DNA of 64,000 bases from Chryseobacterium edaphi (GTDB lineage Bacteria; Bacteroidota; Bacteroidia; Flavobacteriales; Weeksellaceae), in the NCBI RefSeq assembly GCF_025628985.1, contig NZ_JAOTEM010000001.1, forward strand, positions 1,364,001-1,428,000. Reading direction: 5' to 3'. The notes below the pieces were generated by a model. That model was given only the letters and a program-made list of their open reading frames with translations, was not told the origin of the DNA and did no database searches. Shown here in pieces: positions 36,464 through 45,697 of the stretch. Position 1 is the stretch's first letter; every line of letters starts with the position of its first letter. Position numbers and translations under genes: made by a program.

Positions 36464-38587
36464 ATGAATACGACTGACTTTATAAAAAGCACACTCCATA
36501 TATCCGATAAAAGCATCAATGCTACTTTAAAATTACTTTCAGAAGACTGTACGATTCCTTTTATTTCGCGTTACCGAAAAGATGCGACGGGAAACCTGGA
36601 TGAAATACAGATTGAGCAAATCTCAAAACTCAACAAACAGTTTGAGGAAATCGTAAAACGTAAAGAGAGTATTTTAAAATCAATTGAAGAACAGAATGGT
36701 TTAACATCTGAATTAAAACAAAGGATCGAAGAAAGTTTTGATATTCAGGAATTGGAAGATCTGTATCTGCCTTTCAAAAAACGCAGAAAAACAAAAGCCG
36801 ATGCTGCCAAAGAAAAAGGTCTTGAACCTTTGGCGAAAATCATCATGAGCCAAAAAGCCGGCGATTTACAGCATTTGGTGTCAAAATACCTCAACAATCA
36901 GGTTTCATCGGAAGAGGAAGCACTTCAAGGCGCAAGAGACATCATGGCAGAATGGATCAATGAAAATATGTATGTCCGAAAAAATCTGCGCCGACTTTTC
37001 CAGCGAAAAGCTGTCGTTGCTTCAAAAGTGGTAAAAGCCAAAAAGGATGAGGAAGGAGCTCAGAAATTCTCGCAGTATTTTGAATGGGAAGAAAGCCTCA
37101 ACAGAGCGCCTTCTCACCGACTTTTAGCAATGCTGAGAGCAGAAGCAGAAGGTTTTGTGAAAACCAACATCGAAATCGATAAAGATGAAGCTATTGATTT
37201 TATCGAAAATGCAGTCATTAAATCAAGAAATGAAAGTTCGGAGCAGATTGCTTTAGCCATTAAAGATTCTTACAAACGACTTTTGGAGCCAGCCATTTCT
37301 AACGAGACCTTACAGGAAGCCAAAGAAAAGGCAGATAAAAAAGCGATTGAAATTTTCTCGGAAAACCTGAGTCAGCTTCTGCTCGCTCCGCCTTTGGGAG
37401 AGAAAAGAATTTTGGCGATTGATCCCGGTTATAAAAGCGGCTGTAAAGTAGTCTGTATCGACGAAAAAGGTGACTTACTTCATAATGAAACTCTTTATCC
37501 ACACGCACCTCAAAACGAAAGCGGAATGGCGATGAAGAAAATCCGTTCGATGGTGAATGCTTATAACATTCAGGCAATATCGATCGGAAACGGAACCGCA
37601 AGTCGAGAAACTGAATTTTTCATTAAAAAAATAGCTTTTGACAAGCCTTTGCAGGTATTTGTAGTTTCGGAAGCAGGAGCTTCTGTCTATTCGGCAAGTA
37701 AAATTGCAAGGGATGAATTTCCGAGTTATGATGTAACTGTTCGTGGCGCTGTTTCTATCGGTAGAAGATTGGCTGATCCGTTGGCTGAATTGGTAAAAAT
37801 TGATGCTAAATCGATTGGTGTCGGACAATATCAACACGATGTAGATCAGACTCAATTGAAAAACGAACTGGATTCTACGGTGATGAAATGCGTAAATTCT
37901 GTCGGAATCAATTTAAATACAGCAAGTAAATCCCTGTTAAGCTACGTTTCAGGAATTGGCGAGAAAATGGCGGAAAACATTGTGAATTACCGTGCTGAAA
38001 ACGGTGCTTTTGAAGACAGGAAACAATTAAAAAAAGTTCCGAGATTAGGAGAAAAAGCCTATCAACAGGCTGCAGCTTTCGTGAGAATTAGCAATGCTAA
38101 AAATCCGTTAGACAATTCGGCGGTTCATCCAGAAGCGTATGGAATTGTTGAAAAAATGGCAAAAGATTTAGGAATAAAAACCGATGAGCTGATTGCGAAT
38201 AAAGAGAAAATAGCATTGATCAATCCCGAAAAATACACCAATGAAACGATTGGTATTTTAGGAATAAAAGATATTTTAAAAGAACTTGAAAAACCCGGAT
38301 TAGATCCCAGAAAAGCTGCCAAAGTTTTTGAATTTGATCCGAATGTAAAAAGCATTAAAAATCTGAAAACAGGAATGATTCTTCCTGGAATCGTCAATAA
38401 TATTACTGCTTTCGGATGTTTTGTAGATTTAGGAATCAAAGAAAGCGGACTCGTTCATATTTCACAGTTGAAAGAGGGTTTTGTTTCTGATGTCAATGAA
38501 GTGGTAAAGCTGCATCAACACGTTCAGGTAAAAGTGACGGAAATTGATGAGGCGAGAAAAAGAATTCAGCTGAGCATGATTCTATAA
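36464..38587 (+). CDS. Tex family RNA-binding transcription accessory protein
   Basis: 707 residues. Domains in order: N-terminal Tex helical domain (FISRYRKDATGNLDEIQIEQ), YqgF-like RNase H fold (ILAIDPGYKSGCKVVCIDE), tandem HhH motifs (LNTASKSLLSYVSGIGEKMA and KVPRLGEKAYQQAAAF), and a C-terminal S1 domain (GMILPGIVNNITAFGCFVDL). Cytoplasmic nucleic-acid binder known from Tex/Spt6 studies to affect transcription and toxin expression. Length and order match the family. It stands alone upstream of the RDD gene (10-bp gap). Confidence 0.95.
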   Translation: MNTTDFIKSTLHISDKSINATLKLLSEDCTIPFISRYRKDATGNLDEIQIEQISKLNKQFEEIVKRKESILKSIEEQNGLTSELKQRIEESFDIQELEDLYLPFKKRRKTKADAAKEKGLEPLAKIIMSQKAGDLQHLVSKYLNNQVSSEEEALQGARDIMAEWINENMYVRKNLRRLFQRKAVVASKVVKAKKDEEGAQKFSQYFEWEESLNRAPSHRLLAMLRAEAEGFVKTNIEIDKDEAIDFIENAVIKSRNESSEQIALAIKDSYKRLLEPAISNETLQEAKEKADKKAIEIFSENLSQLLLAPPLGEKRILAIDPGYKSGCKVVCIDEKGDLLHNETLYPHAPQNESGMAMKKIRSMVNAYNIQAISIGNGTASRETEFFIKKIAFDKPLQVFVVSEAGASVYSASKIARDEFPSYDVTVRGAVSIGRRLADPLAELVKIDAKSIGVGQYQHDVDQTQLKNELDSTVMKCVNSVGINLNTASKSLLSYVSGIGEKMAENIVNYRAENGAFEDRKQLKKVPRLGEKAYQQAAAFVRISNAKNPLDNSAVHPEAYGIVEKMAKDLGIKTDELIANKEKIALINPEKYTNETIGILGIKDILKELEKPGLDPRKAAKVFEFDPNVKSIKNLKTGMILPGIVNNITAFGCFVDLGIKESGLVHISQLKEGFVSDVNEVVKLHQHVQVKVTEIDEARKRIQLSMIL

Positions 38588-38596
38588 TTAAAACTC

Positions 38597-39166
38597 ATGA
38601 AAATTTCAGAACTTAAAGAAAGAAAAATAGTTCGCAGAGCAACCCGTAATTTCGACTTTGAAGGTAAGCGTATTTATAATGAACGTGAATACGTTTTACC
38701 TTACAAAATAGATTTTTATGGAAGCGATCAAAAAAGACAATTCGCAAAGTTCATTGATATGATTCCTTTCTTTTTAGTTTTATATTTTATTTTTCACCTC
38801 CCTATAATTTATTCCTTCATTGCTACAATTCCTTTAGTGATGATCTTAGGGAGTATCACCGAAACTCGTTGGGGAACAACTTTAGGAAAGAAACTTTTTA
38901 AAATAAAGGTAATTGATGACTATGGAAATTATCCGGAAATCACCAAGTCTTTAAAAAGAAATTTTCTTTGTCTTGCCAATTTTTATCCTTCATTCTCAGA
39001 ACGAACCGTCAAAGATGTTGCTTTTGGAACGCGAACTTTTTTTGAAACACGTCTAAGTATGTTTATGAATAATAAATTGTGTACTACTTATACTTTAAAA
39101 GAAAGTCAGGTTTGGGAACTCAGAAAAATGCTGGATCAGGATATTTTGAAACAAAAAAAAATGTGA
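38597..39166 (+). CDS. RDD family membrane protein
   Basis: 189 residues. The motif RQFAKFIDMIPFFLVLYFIF, with the conserved arginine and aspartates, begins the first membrane segment. A second follows (PIIYSFIATIPLVMILGSIT), then TRWGTTLGKKLFKIKVIDDY, the classic RDD signature after the helices. The C-terminal ~70 residues are soluble and basic. RDD proteins are small inner-membrane proteins, some linked to ion exchange or assembly roles. It begins 10 bp after tex and may be co-transcribed. Confidence 0.82.
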   Translation: MKISELKERKIVRRATRNFDFEGKRIYNEREYVLPYKIDFYGSDQKRQFAKFIDMIPFFLVLYFIFHLPIIYSFIATIPLVMILGSITETRWGTTLGKKLFKIKVIDDYGNYPEITKSLKRNFLCLANFYPSFSERTVKDVAFGTRTFFETRLSMFMNNKLCTTYTLKESQVWELRKMLDQDILKQKKM

Positions 39167-39219
39167 AATCTGTTGATAAAAAATTCTCACACAGATTTTC
39201 ACATAGATCACTTGAATTC

Positions 39220-40053
39220 TTACAAAGGATATTTTATCGCTTTATCCAACTCAATCGGATTGTTGTATTTTCTAACGGATTCTCTTAAACGCTCATTCAC
39301 TTCACGGGAATTATTTTCTCCTACTTTTGTTCCGTCGTTGAGGTAAAATTCTTCATTACTTTTTGTTGAACCGCTATTGTTTCTCAATGTATTGATCGGA
39401 GAATCGTAGTATTTCAGTTTTGTGGCTGTATATTTTTCTTCATTCACCGGAACACTTTGCTCGATCATGTAACTGATGTACTGGTTAACATAAGGTTTCG
39501 TCAGCTTCTGAGTTTTTACCAGTTCAAATTTGTAATTGTTCTGGTCGTCATAAAGCTCAACAATCAATCCCGGAAGACCATGAAACTTGTAAGGACCTTC
39601 CTGAAAAGGAATATCAGAAGTAAACCATGCAATCCAGTTTCTTCCGCCCCAAGTTGTGGTAGCTTTCTGAAGTTTTAGGTCTTTCACTTCCTTTTTCTCC
39701 TCCGTCAGTTTCCAGTTCTGTTTATTTTTCGACGGAAGTTTTAAAATAATATTTTCTAAAACATCATAATATTCATAATCGTCAGTTCCAGATTTGTGGG
39801 TGAGAATATTTGAGGTATTAAAATTCGCTCCGTTTGGAATCGCAAGGTTATGAGCAACTAAAGAATCTCCTATAAAAAAATCGCGTGGATAATATCTAAT
39901 TGCTTTAGGTTCAATATCAAGATGATAATTTTCTTTTGTAGTGACATTCTGTGCAGAGTCTTTCTTGTCTTCTACATCATAAATAAAACGGTGAGTCTGT
40001 GCATTTGAGGCGAATGAAGTTACAATAAATGCTGATAAAAGTATTTTTTTCAT
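39220..40053 (-). CDS. GLPGLI family secreted protein
   Basis: 277 residues with a signal peptide (MKKILLSAFIVTSFASNAQ). The family-defining motif is in KFHGLPGLIVELYDDQNN, preceded by GGRNWIAWFTSDIPFQEGPY. GLPGLI proteins are secreted Bacteroidota proteins of unknown role, often next to carboxypeptidase-regulatory-like partners. That applies here: its start is 6 bp after the stop of the 382-residue protein on the same strand, forming a two-gene unit. Confidence 0.9.
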   Translation of the reverse strand: MKKILLSAFIVTSFASNAQTHRFIYDVEDKKDSAQNVTTKENYHLDIEPKAIRYYPRDFFIGDSLVAHNLAIPNGANFNTSNILTHKSGTDDYEYYDVLENIILKLPSKNKQNWKLTEEKKEVKDLKLQKATTTWGGRNWIAWFTSDIPFQEGPYKFHGLPGLIVELYDDQNNYKFELVKTQKLTKPYVNQYISYMIEQSVPVNEEKYTATKLKYYDSPINTLRNNSGSTKSNEEFYLNDGTKVGENNSREVNERLRESVRKYNNPIELDKAIKYPL

Positions 40054-40059
40054 AGTCTG

Positions 40060-41208
40060 TTATTTTTGATTGATAAATTCCTGTTCTTCTTTTGAAAGTA
40101 AAATTGCAGTCTCCTTGTCTTCTTTGACAGGTATGTTTTCCCAAATGCTTTTATTGAGGTCAACTTTAGATTCCAATCCTTTTTTGTCTGACTTTGAAAA
40201 ACTATTGTAGATGATTTCACGGCTGCCTTTTTTGGTATGAACCTGATCTTCATAGAAAAAAACAAAATTATCCGTATTCAAACTATTCAGAGAAGGAAGA
40301 TATACACCGTCTTTTTTGTAAAATTCAAATTTTATTGTTGCGTTACCAAGCTTTTTGCTAAACTTTTTCCCATCCGTTGTTACTTTTTTTTGTGTCGGAA
40401 AATCACCCTGCAAATAGGTAAATTCATAACTAGTAATCACTTTATCTTTCTTATTGTACTTAATTTCTCCGTTAATATTGATTCCATAGCTCGATTTTAT
40501 TTTACAGTTAATGATCTGTTCTTCACCATCATCAGAAATTAAATTACCGGAAAATTTGGTCTCTTTATTTCTTAAATTTAATAGTGTTCGGTAGATTTCA
40601 TAATTAAAAAAGAAATTGCCAACAATCTCATGAGAGAATTCGTCTGTTTTTTGGCTGAAAACACTGTCTGACTTTATATTTTTCAAATATTTCACATCAT
40701 TCAGCTGAATTTGCAGAATATTGTCATAATCTTTTCTGAAGCCATCTTTGAAGTTATACATATTGCTTTCGCTCCATAATTTGGCCTCTGCAATCACCAT
40801 AAAGTGTAATTTATCATTATCAAAAGCTCGTTGTTTTAAAGTAATATCGTAAAGTGACGGATCATCAAAATATCTTTTATGATAATTTTTAAAAACATCT
40901 TCAAAAATCGTCTTGATATCAACACTCACAATCTTTACCTCTTCAATATCTTTGAAACTGGGTTTTAGTTTAATTAAAGAAGTGAACGTACTAAGATTTT
41001 GTTTTGTGAAACCAGTCGCAGAAATCTCAAGATTTTTTTCTGTAGATTCTACCGGTGCAAAACCGTCATCATTGGTATAGACTACTCTATTCTCAAGAAT
41101 GATTCTCGCGTTTCCGATCGGCTTGTTGTTTTCAGCATCAACAACCTGTATTTTTTGTGCTGAAAGAAATGTTGAAATAAAGGAAAATAAAATAAAAATT
41201 CGTTTCAT
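40060..41208 (-). CDS. Secreted protein with carboxypeptidase-regulatory-like domain
   Basis: 382 residues from MKRIFILFSFISTFLSAQ, a signal peptide. The 12 upstream in-frame codons are excluded because a TATATTTG promoter element overlaps that start. Residues ~20-95 are a CarboxypepD_reg-like beta-sandwich (IQVVDAENNKPIGNARIILE, GFAPVE). The following ~280 residues are unrecognised but beta-rich and contain EDVKIVSVDIKT-like, TonB-plug-adjacent patterns. It is paired with the GLPGLI gene and probably acts in the periplasm or at the cell surface. Confidence 0.82.
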   Translation of the reverse strand: MKRIFILFSFISTFLSAQKIQVVDAENNKPIGNARIILENRVVYTNDDGFAPVESTEKNLEISATGFTKQNLSTFTSLIKLKPSFKDIEEVKIVSVDIKTIFEDVFKNYHKRYFDDPSLYDITLKQRAFDNDKLHFMVIAEAKLWSESNMYNFKDGFRKDYDNILQIQLNDVKYLKNIKSDSVFSQKTDEFSHEIVGNFFFNYEIYRTLLNLRNKETKFSGNLISDDGEEQIINCKIKSSYGININGEIKYNKKDKVITSYEFTYLQGDFPTQKKVTTDGKKFSKKLGNATIKFEFYKKDGVYLPSLNSLNTDNFVFFYEDQVHTKKGSREIIYNSFSKSDKKGLESKVDLNKSIWENIPVKEDKETAILLSKEEQEFINQK

Positions 41209-41241
41209 ATAAATTTGTTTAACACCTTTTGTTGTGTACGA

Positions 41242-41249
41242 CAAATATA
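41242..41249 (-). promoter_or_regulatory. Putative -7 element of the GLPGLI-pair operon
   Basis: TATATTTG on the minus strand, an exact consensus match 33 bp before the ATG at 41208. It supports the choice of that start. Confidence 0.55.
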
Positions 41250-41433
41250 TATTTCAGAAAGCATACAATTCAATACGACATGAGTTATTTAGTAATAAAT
41301 TATCAATATTTAACTAAAAGCCTTAAAATTTGGGAATAACAGTTAGAATCTTTAAATATTTTAACAAAAAAATTCTTTCTGTTTATGAAAGAATTTGTTG
41401 TATTAAAGAAAGTACACAGTTAAAATAAGTCAT

Positions 41434-41458
41434 AAAAAAACCGGCTTTAGTAAGCCGG
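41434..41458 (-). terminator. Terminator of the histone H1-like gene
   Basis: CCGGCTT and AAGCCGG form a perfect 7-bp stem with a four-base loop and seven T on the minus strand. It lies 11 bp past the gene stop. Confidence 0.85.
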
Positions 41459-41469
41459 CTGAGTCTGTC

Positions 41470-41646
41470 TTATTTTTTAGATTCTTCTACAGAAACCTTT
41501 CTGAATTCTTTGAACAATTTGCTCAATTCCAAAGCTGATTTACGAGCTCTTGTACCCGCTGCTTTGTTTCCTTTCTCTGATTGTTGGTTTGCTTCAGTTG
41601 CAAACGCTTCGAATTCTGCGTTGATTTTTTCAATAAGTTCTTTCAT
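41470..41646 (-). CDS. Histone H1-like Hc1 family protein
   Basis: 58 residues from MKELIEKINAEFEAFATEAN; the open frame extends 18 codons upstream but lacks the family start. It contains KAAGTRARKSALELSKLFKE, the basic helix motif of the Hc1-like proteins of Bacteroidota. It is predicted to bind DNA or chromatin-like nucleoid structures. It is monocistronic. Confidence 0.85.
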   Translation of the reverse strand: MKELIEKINAEFEAFATEANQQSEKGNKAAGTRARKSALELSKLFKEFRKVSVEESKK

Positions 41647-41886
41647 GTCTATAAAATTTAGTCTGCAAATATATGTTTTCAGATGTTTCCAGCCTAACAT
41701 TGGGGAAAAAATTTATAGCAAAATGTGAATTATTTAACACAAAACCCAGAATTTTGAGTTTTAAATGTACAAAACCGAAGAAATAATTCAATTCAAGAGT
41801 GATTTAAACTTAAATTTGAAATTTAAAATAAATAAGGTTGACAGTAATCTTCATTTATTTATTTTTGCTGAAAACTAAATAAAAAC

Positions 41887-42426
41887 ATGATTCAATTAAT
41901 AAAGAAACACAAAACAATGATAATTTTTGTCATTTGTTTTGCCTTGATGTCATTTATATTTGTACCTAAACAGAAAGAATATTATTTGCAGGAAGAGCTC
42001 GATCGTTTCACTGAAAATACATATCCTTACGTTGCCATTGGTGCAAGCGTTCTTTTATTAATGATCATAATGATTATTGGTATCGTAAGAAAATACAAAA
42101 GAGCCAACCTTATCAATTTATTAGCCTATACAATTTTTATCTCTTTTTTGTTTACTTTTATTTCCAAATCTATATTTCTTTCTGTCATATTATTCATCAA
42201 TAGACAATATCATTCTTCAACAGAAATTGTAAAATATGAAGTTTTAAGTATTGATAAAAACCGCTATTTATCGGCTTACAATATTTTAGATCAAAAAGAG
42301 CACCTGGATGAAAAAGATTATTTGAAATACTTTGGCAATAATAATTTTATAAATCTCAAAAGAACCGATATAATTTCGATCAGCACCAATAAAGGAATAT
42401 ATGGCATCGATTATCTAAATAAATAA
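41887..42426 (+). CDS. Hypothetical membrane protein, three or more helices
   Basis: 179 residues with hydrophobic segments near 12-27, 48-66 and 75-107. It has a soluble C-terminal ~60-residue part containing SIDKNRYLSAYNILDQKEHL. I do not recognise it. It lies 22 bp upstream of a second small membrane protein gene on the same strand, which suggests an operon. Confidence 0.7.
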   Translation: MIQLIKKHKTMIIFVICFALMSFIFVPKQKEYYLQEELDRFTENTYPYVAIGASVLLLMIIMIIGIVRKYKRANLINLLAYTIFISFLFTFISKSIFLSVILFINRQYHSSTEIVKYEVLSIDKNRYLSAYNILDQKEHLDEKDYLKYFGNNNFINLKRTDIISISTNKGIYGIDYLNK

Positions 42427-42448
42427 AATATTCAACATCATAATTTTT

Positions 42449-42694
42449 ATGACTAAAAAAATTCTCACCTTTACGTTCGTATTACTTGCAGTTACTATCA
42501 TTGCTGCACAAAACACCTCAGATCCGGAAACGACCAATAAAGTTACCAACACCGTTACACAGACGGGAATCAGTCTCGGTTCTGTGATCGCAGTCGTTAC
42601 TTCCTGGGACAGAAATAAATCTTTATTATGGGCAATCATTCACGGTATTTTGGGATGGCTGTATGTAATTTATTTTGCAATAACCGATCGTTAA
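42449..42694 (+). CDS. Small membrane protein (81 residues)
   Basis: The N-terminus (ILTFTFVLLAVTIIAAQ) is a signal peptide or membrane helix. A Thr/Asn-rich stretch (TTNKVTNTVTQTGISLG) is followed by SWDRNKSLLWAIIHGILGWL, a motif-like C-terminal membrane helix. The SWDRNKS...GILGWLYVIYF pattern recurs in small Bacteroidota membrane proteins of unknown role, from memory. It follows the 179-residue gene and precedes a terminator. Confidence 0.72.
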   Translation: MTKKILTFTFVLLAVTIIAAQNTSDPETTNKVTNTVTQTGISLGSVIAVVTSWDRNKSLLWAIIHGILGWLYVIYFAITDR

Positions 42695-42705
42695 AAACTA
42701 AACAA

Positions 42706-42736
42706 AAAGACTTTGCATCAATGTTGCAAAGTCTTT
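42706..42736. terminator. Bidirectional terminator between convergent genes
   Basis: AAAGACTTTGCA and TGCAAAGTCTTT are exact 12-bp arms around TCAATGT, with A/T runs on both sides. It separates the small membrane gene from the convergent kinase gene (stop at 42785). Confidence 0.85.
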
Positions 42737-42784
42737 CTATTATTATTTAAATACCCGGAAATCCGGATTTTATTTAGTTTACAA

Positions 42785-43972
42785 TTATGCTAAAATCTGA
42801 AATCTGAAACAGGTTTCCTCGTCAGTAGAATCAACTAAGATTCTGCCATTGTGAGCATTTGCAATTTCGCTTGCGATATAAAGTCCTAATCCCAATCCTT
42901 CCTGACCGTGATGTACTTTCCCTCTTGAGAACGGTTTGAAGAGATGTTTTTCTGTTTCTTCCGATATTTTATTCCCTTTATTGATTACACAAAGTTCAAA
43001 ATGATCAGATTCTGTAGTTGCTGTCACAATAATAGGTGATTCTTTTTCTCCGTGCGTGATTGCGTTACCCAAAAGATTAGAAAACAATTGTGCTACACGT
43101 TTGTTGTCTGCTTTCACTTCATCTTTCAGGCAGAAATCTGTCTGAATAAGTTTGTCCGGATAAGCCATCCTAAGTTCAGAGATAACCTGATGAAGAGTTT
43201 CTTCAAGAGTTTTGCTGTTTTCATAATTCAGATTGATTCCTCCACCGAGACGTCCTCTTGCAAAATCAAGCATATTGTCAATCAAACCTTTTGTACGATT
43301 GGATGAATCCTGAATGACTTTTGCCAATCTCTGATTTCTCTCATCCAATGTACTCCGTAATAAAAGCTGAGCAGCATTGGAAATCGCATTCACAGGATTT
43401 CGGAGATCATGACCCAAAATAGCGATAAACTGCTCTCTTATTTCTCCATTTTCCTGTTCTTCCTGCAACTGCGCCTGTGTTTCGCTGAGATTTTGAAGAG
43501 AATCCAGATGAAATGCGATCAGTTCTGCAAAGAGTTTAAACATATTGATCGTCTTTTCATTGTTCACCAATGCAGGTTTAGGATCAATTGCACATAAAGT
43601 TCCGAAGAAATCCCCGTTTTTCAGGATCAGAGGAATTGAGATATAGCTTTGAAGACCATATAATTTTGGAGTGTGATGATCTGAGTATAAAGGATCTTTA
43701 TCTACGTGATCTATGGCAACAGTTTTTTGGAATTCCATTACCTCATTACATATCGTAGTTTCCACTTTCAGTTCGCCTCCCACTCCCAATCCGAAATCAA
43801 TCTTATCATTTACTGCACAGGCAATCCAACGATCTTTGGTGACTCTCGCAACAACTGCATAACCCATTCCTGTCGTGCTGCAGATTACCTCCAGAATATT
43901 TGCTACTGCAGGAATTTTATTTACCTGTTCAATATCTTTTTCAAAATCAAATGACTTTGCAGAATCCATCAT
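42785..43972 (-). CDS. GAF domain sensor histidine kinase
   Basis: 395 residues. An N-terminal GAF domain (about 15-160, with VARVTKDRWIACAVNDKIDF and LILKNGDFFGTLCAID) is followed by the HisKA region with H188 in ILGHDLRNPVNAI. The HATPase part has NLLGNAITHGE (N box) and GLGLGLYIASEIANAHNG (G2 box). There is no membrane helix, so it is cytoplasmic and would sense an internal signal. No response regulator gene is adjacent, so it is an orphan kinase here. Confidence 0.92.
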   Translation of the reverse strand: MMDSAKSFDFEKDIEQVNKIPAVANILEVICSTTGMGYAVVARVTKDRWIACAVNDKIDFGLGVGGELKVETTICNEVMEFQKTVAIDHVDKDPLYSDHHTPKLYGLQSYISIPLILKNGDFFGTLCAIDPKPALVNNEKTINMFKLFAELIAFHLDSLQNLSETQAQLQEEQENGEIREQFIAILGHDLRNPVNAISNAAQLLLRSTLDERNQRLAKVIQDSSNRTKGLIDNMLDFARGRLGGGINLNYENSKTLEETLHQVISELRMAYPDKLIQTDFCLKDEVKADNKRVAQLFSNLLGNAITHGEKESPIIVTATTESDHFELCVINKGNKISEETEKHLFKPFSRGKVHHGQEGLGLGLYIASEIANAHNGRILVDSTDEETCFRFQILA

Positions 43973-44127
43973 ATGAAATATTTTTAATCATGTTGACTGT
44001 AAGGTTGTTGACACCCAGTCATAATCAGCGGATAAAGGTAAGAAAATAATCTATTAGATTTAATTTGAATCATTGCTTCATATTAAGATTTCTAATTTTT
44101 CTGCCTTCGTCAAATAGGTATTATTTA

Positions 44128-44135
44128 TATCTTTG
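44128..44135 (+). promoter_or_regulatory. Possible -7 element of the GH28 gene
   Basis: TATCTTTG is an exact TAnnTTTG match 158 bp before the start. The rest of the 43973-44292 gap is AT-rich, with an ATATTTAAATAT palindrome at 44250-44262. Confidence 0.35.
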
Positions 44136-44292
44136 AAATGATGCAATCGATTGCTATAAATTAATTTATCTTAACTGAATTTCATTACACAGACAGTGCA
44201 GGATAATTTCTATTGATAATAATTTTAGATTGCGATTAACAAAGAAAATGATATTTAAATATTTTCTTTTAATTAAATAATTCTCTGATAAA

Positions 44293-45696
44293 ATGAAAAA
44301 ATACGTTCTTCTCGTACTTATACTGTTATTCTCGATTCATATATCGGCTCAATACAAACCGTGGACTTCCGCAAAACAACCACTAAAAGAAATCAAAGCT
44401 TTAAAGAAACAAATCAAAGCTCCAAAATTCAGAAAAGCAGACTATCTGATTACAGATTTCGGTGCAGTAGGTGACGGAAAAACAAAAAATACGGAAGCTT
44501 TCAAAAAAGCAATTGAAAAATGCAGTGCTGAAGGTGGCGGAAGGGTTGTTGTTCCAAATGGAGTTTTCCTAACGGGTGCAATTTATCTTGAATCTAATGT
44601 AAACCTTCATTTGACCGATGGTTCAACGATTCTGTTCAGTCAGGACAGCAACGACTACCCTATCGTTTTCACGCGTTGGGAAGGGATGGAATGTATGAAT
44701 TATTCATCTCTAATCTATGCTTATGAAGAAGAAAACATCGCAGTGACCGGAAAAGGAACTTTGGATGGAAATTCAGATTTAGACAACTGGTGGTTCTGGT
44801 GTGGTGCAACAAAATATGGTTACAACACATCGCGTCCGGGAAGACAAAATCCTGCAAGAGCTAAACTTCACGAATATATGGCCAACAGAACGCCTGCCAG
44901 AGAGAGAATTTTTGGAGATGGATGGTACTTAAGACCGAATTTCGTTCAGCCTTACAAGTCTAAAAATTTCTATATGGCGGATGTTTTGGTAAAAAATTCT
45001 CCAATGTGGAATCTCAATCCGGTTTTGTGTGAAAATGTTTTAATTGAAAGAGTAAAAGTAATCAGCCACGGACCAAACAACGATGGTTTCGACCCTGAAG
45101 CCTGCAAAAATGTATGGATTAAAGATTCCTATTTCGACACAGGAGACGACTGTATTGCCATCAAATCCGGAAGAGACGAGGACGGAAGAGACATCGGAAG
45201 ACCAGCCGAAAACCACATCATCGAAAACTGCGAAATGAAGGACGGTCACGGCGGTGTCGTGATTGGAAGTGAAATTGCCGGCGGCGCAAAAAATATCTAC
45301 GCCATCGGAAACGTGATGGACAGTAAGAATCTTAACCGTGCTTTAAGAATTAAAACCAGCTCAAGCCGTGGCGGAACGATAGAAAATGTATTTTTCTACA
45401 ACACGAAAGTGGGTGCTTACAAAGAAGCGGCCGTTCGTTTCAATATGCATTATGAAAAGCCTGGAAATCATATTCCGACCATCAGAAATATCTGGGTTGA
45501 AAATTTAACCGTTGACAAAGGCGGAAAATATGCCGTATTTTCTGATGCTTACGAATCTTCGCCAGTAACCGATTTTACAATGATTAATGCTAAAATGGTT
45601 GGCGTTCAGATTCCTTATAAAGTAGATTACCTGAAAAATGTGACTTTAAAAAATGTAACCGTTAACGGACAGCCATTAACTGAGTTAAAACCATAA
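44293..45696 (+). CDS. Glycoside hydrolase family 28 enzyme (polygalacturonase-like)
   Basis: 467 residues with a signal peptide (VLLVLILLFSIHISAQ). The right-handed beta-helix GH28 domain starts at YLITDFGAVGDGKTKNTEAF. Catalytic motifs are NNDGFDP (about 262-268), TGDDCIAIKSG (about 283-293) and GHGGVVIGSE (about 318-327). Substrates known for the family are polygalacturonan, rhamnogalacturonan and xylogalacturonan; the substrate cannot be fixed here, but the rhamnose catabolic genes nearby favour pectic side chains. It starts the plus-strand polysaccharide cluster, and its stop is 1 bp before the DUF4450 gene. Confidence 0.93.
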   Translation: MKKYVLLVLILLFSIHISAQYKPWTSAKQPLKEIKALKKQIKAPKFRKADYLITDFGAVGDGKTKNTEAFKKAIEKCSAEGGGRVVVPNGVFLTGAIYLESNVNLHLTDGSTILFSQDSNDYPIVFTRWEGMECMNYSSLIYAYEEENIAVTGKGTLDGNSDLDNWWFWCGATKYGYNTSRPGRQNPARAKLHEYMANRTPARERIFGDGWYLRPNFVQPYKSKNFYMADVLVKNSPMWNLNPVLCENVLIERVKVISHGPNNDGFDPEACKNVWIKDSYFDTGDDCIAIKSGRDEDGRDIGRPAENHIIENCEMKDGHGGVVIGSEIAGGAKNIYAIGNVMDSKNLNRALRIKTSSSRGGTIENVFFYNTKVGAYKEAAVRFNMHYEKPGNHIPTIRNIWVENLTVDKGGKYAVFSDAYESSPVTDFTMINAKMVGVQIPYKVDYLKNVTLKNVTVNGQPLTELKP

Positions 45697-45697
45697 A

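Noticed and set aside
44128..44292. Riboswitch upstream of the GH28 gene
   Set aside because: No recognisable conserved riboswitch core, only AT-rich sequence and a 12-bp palindrome.
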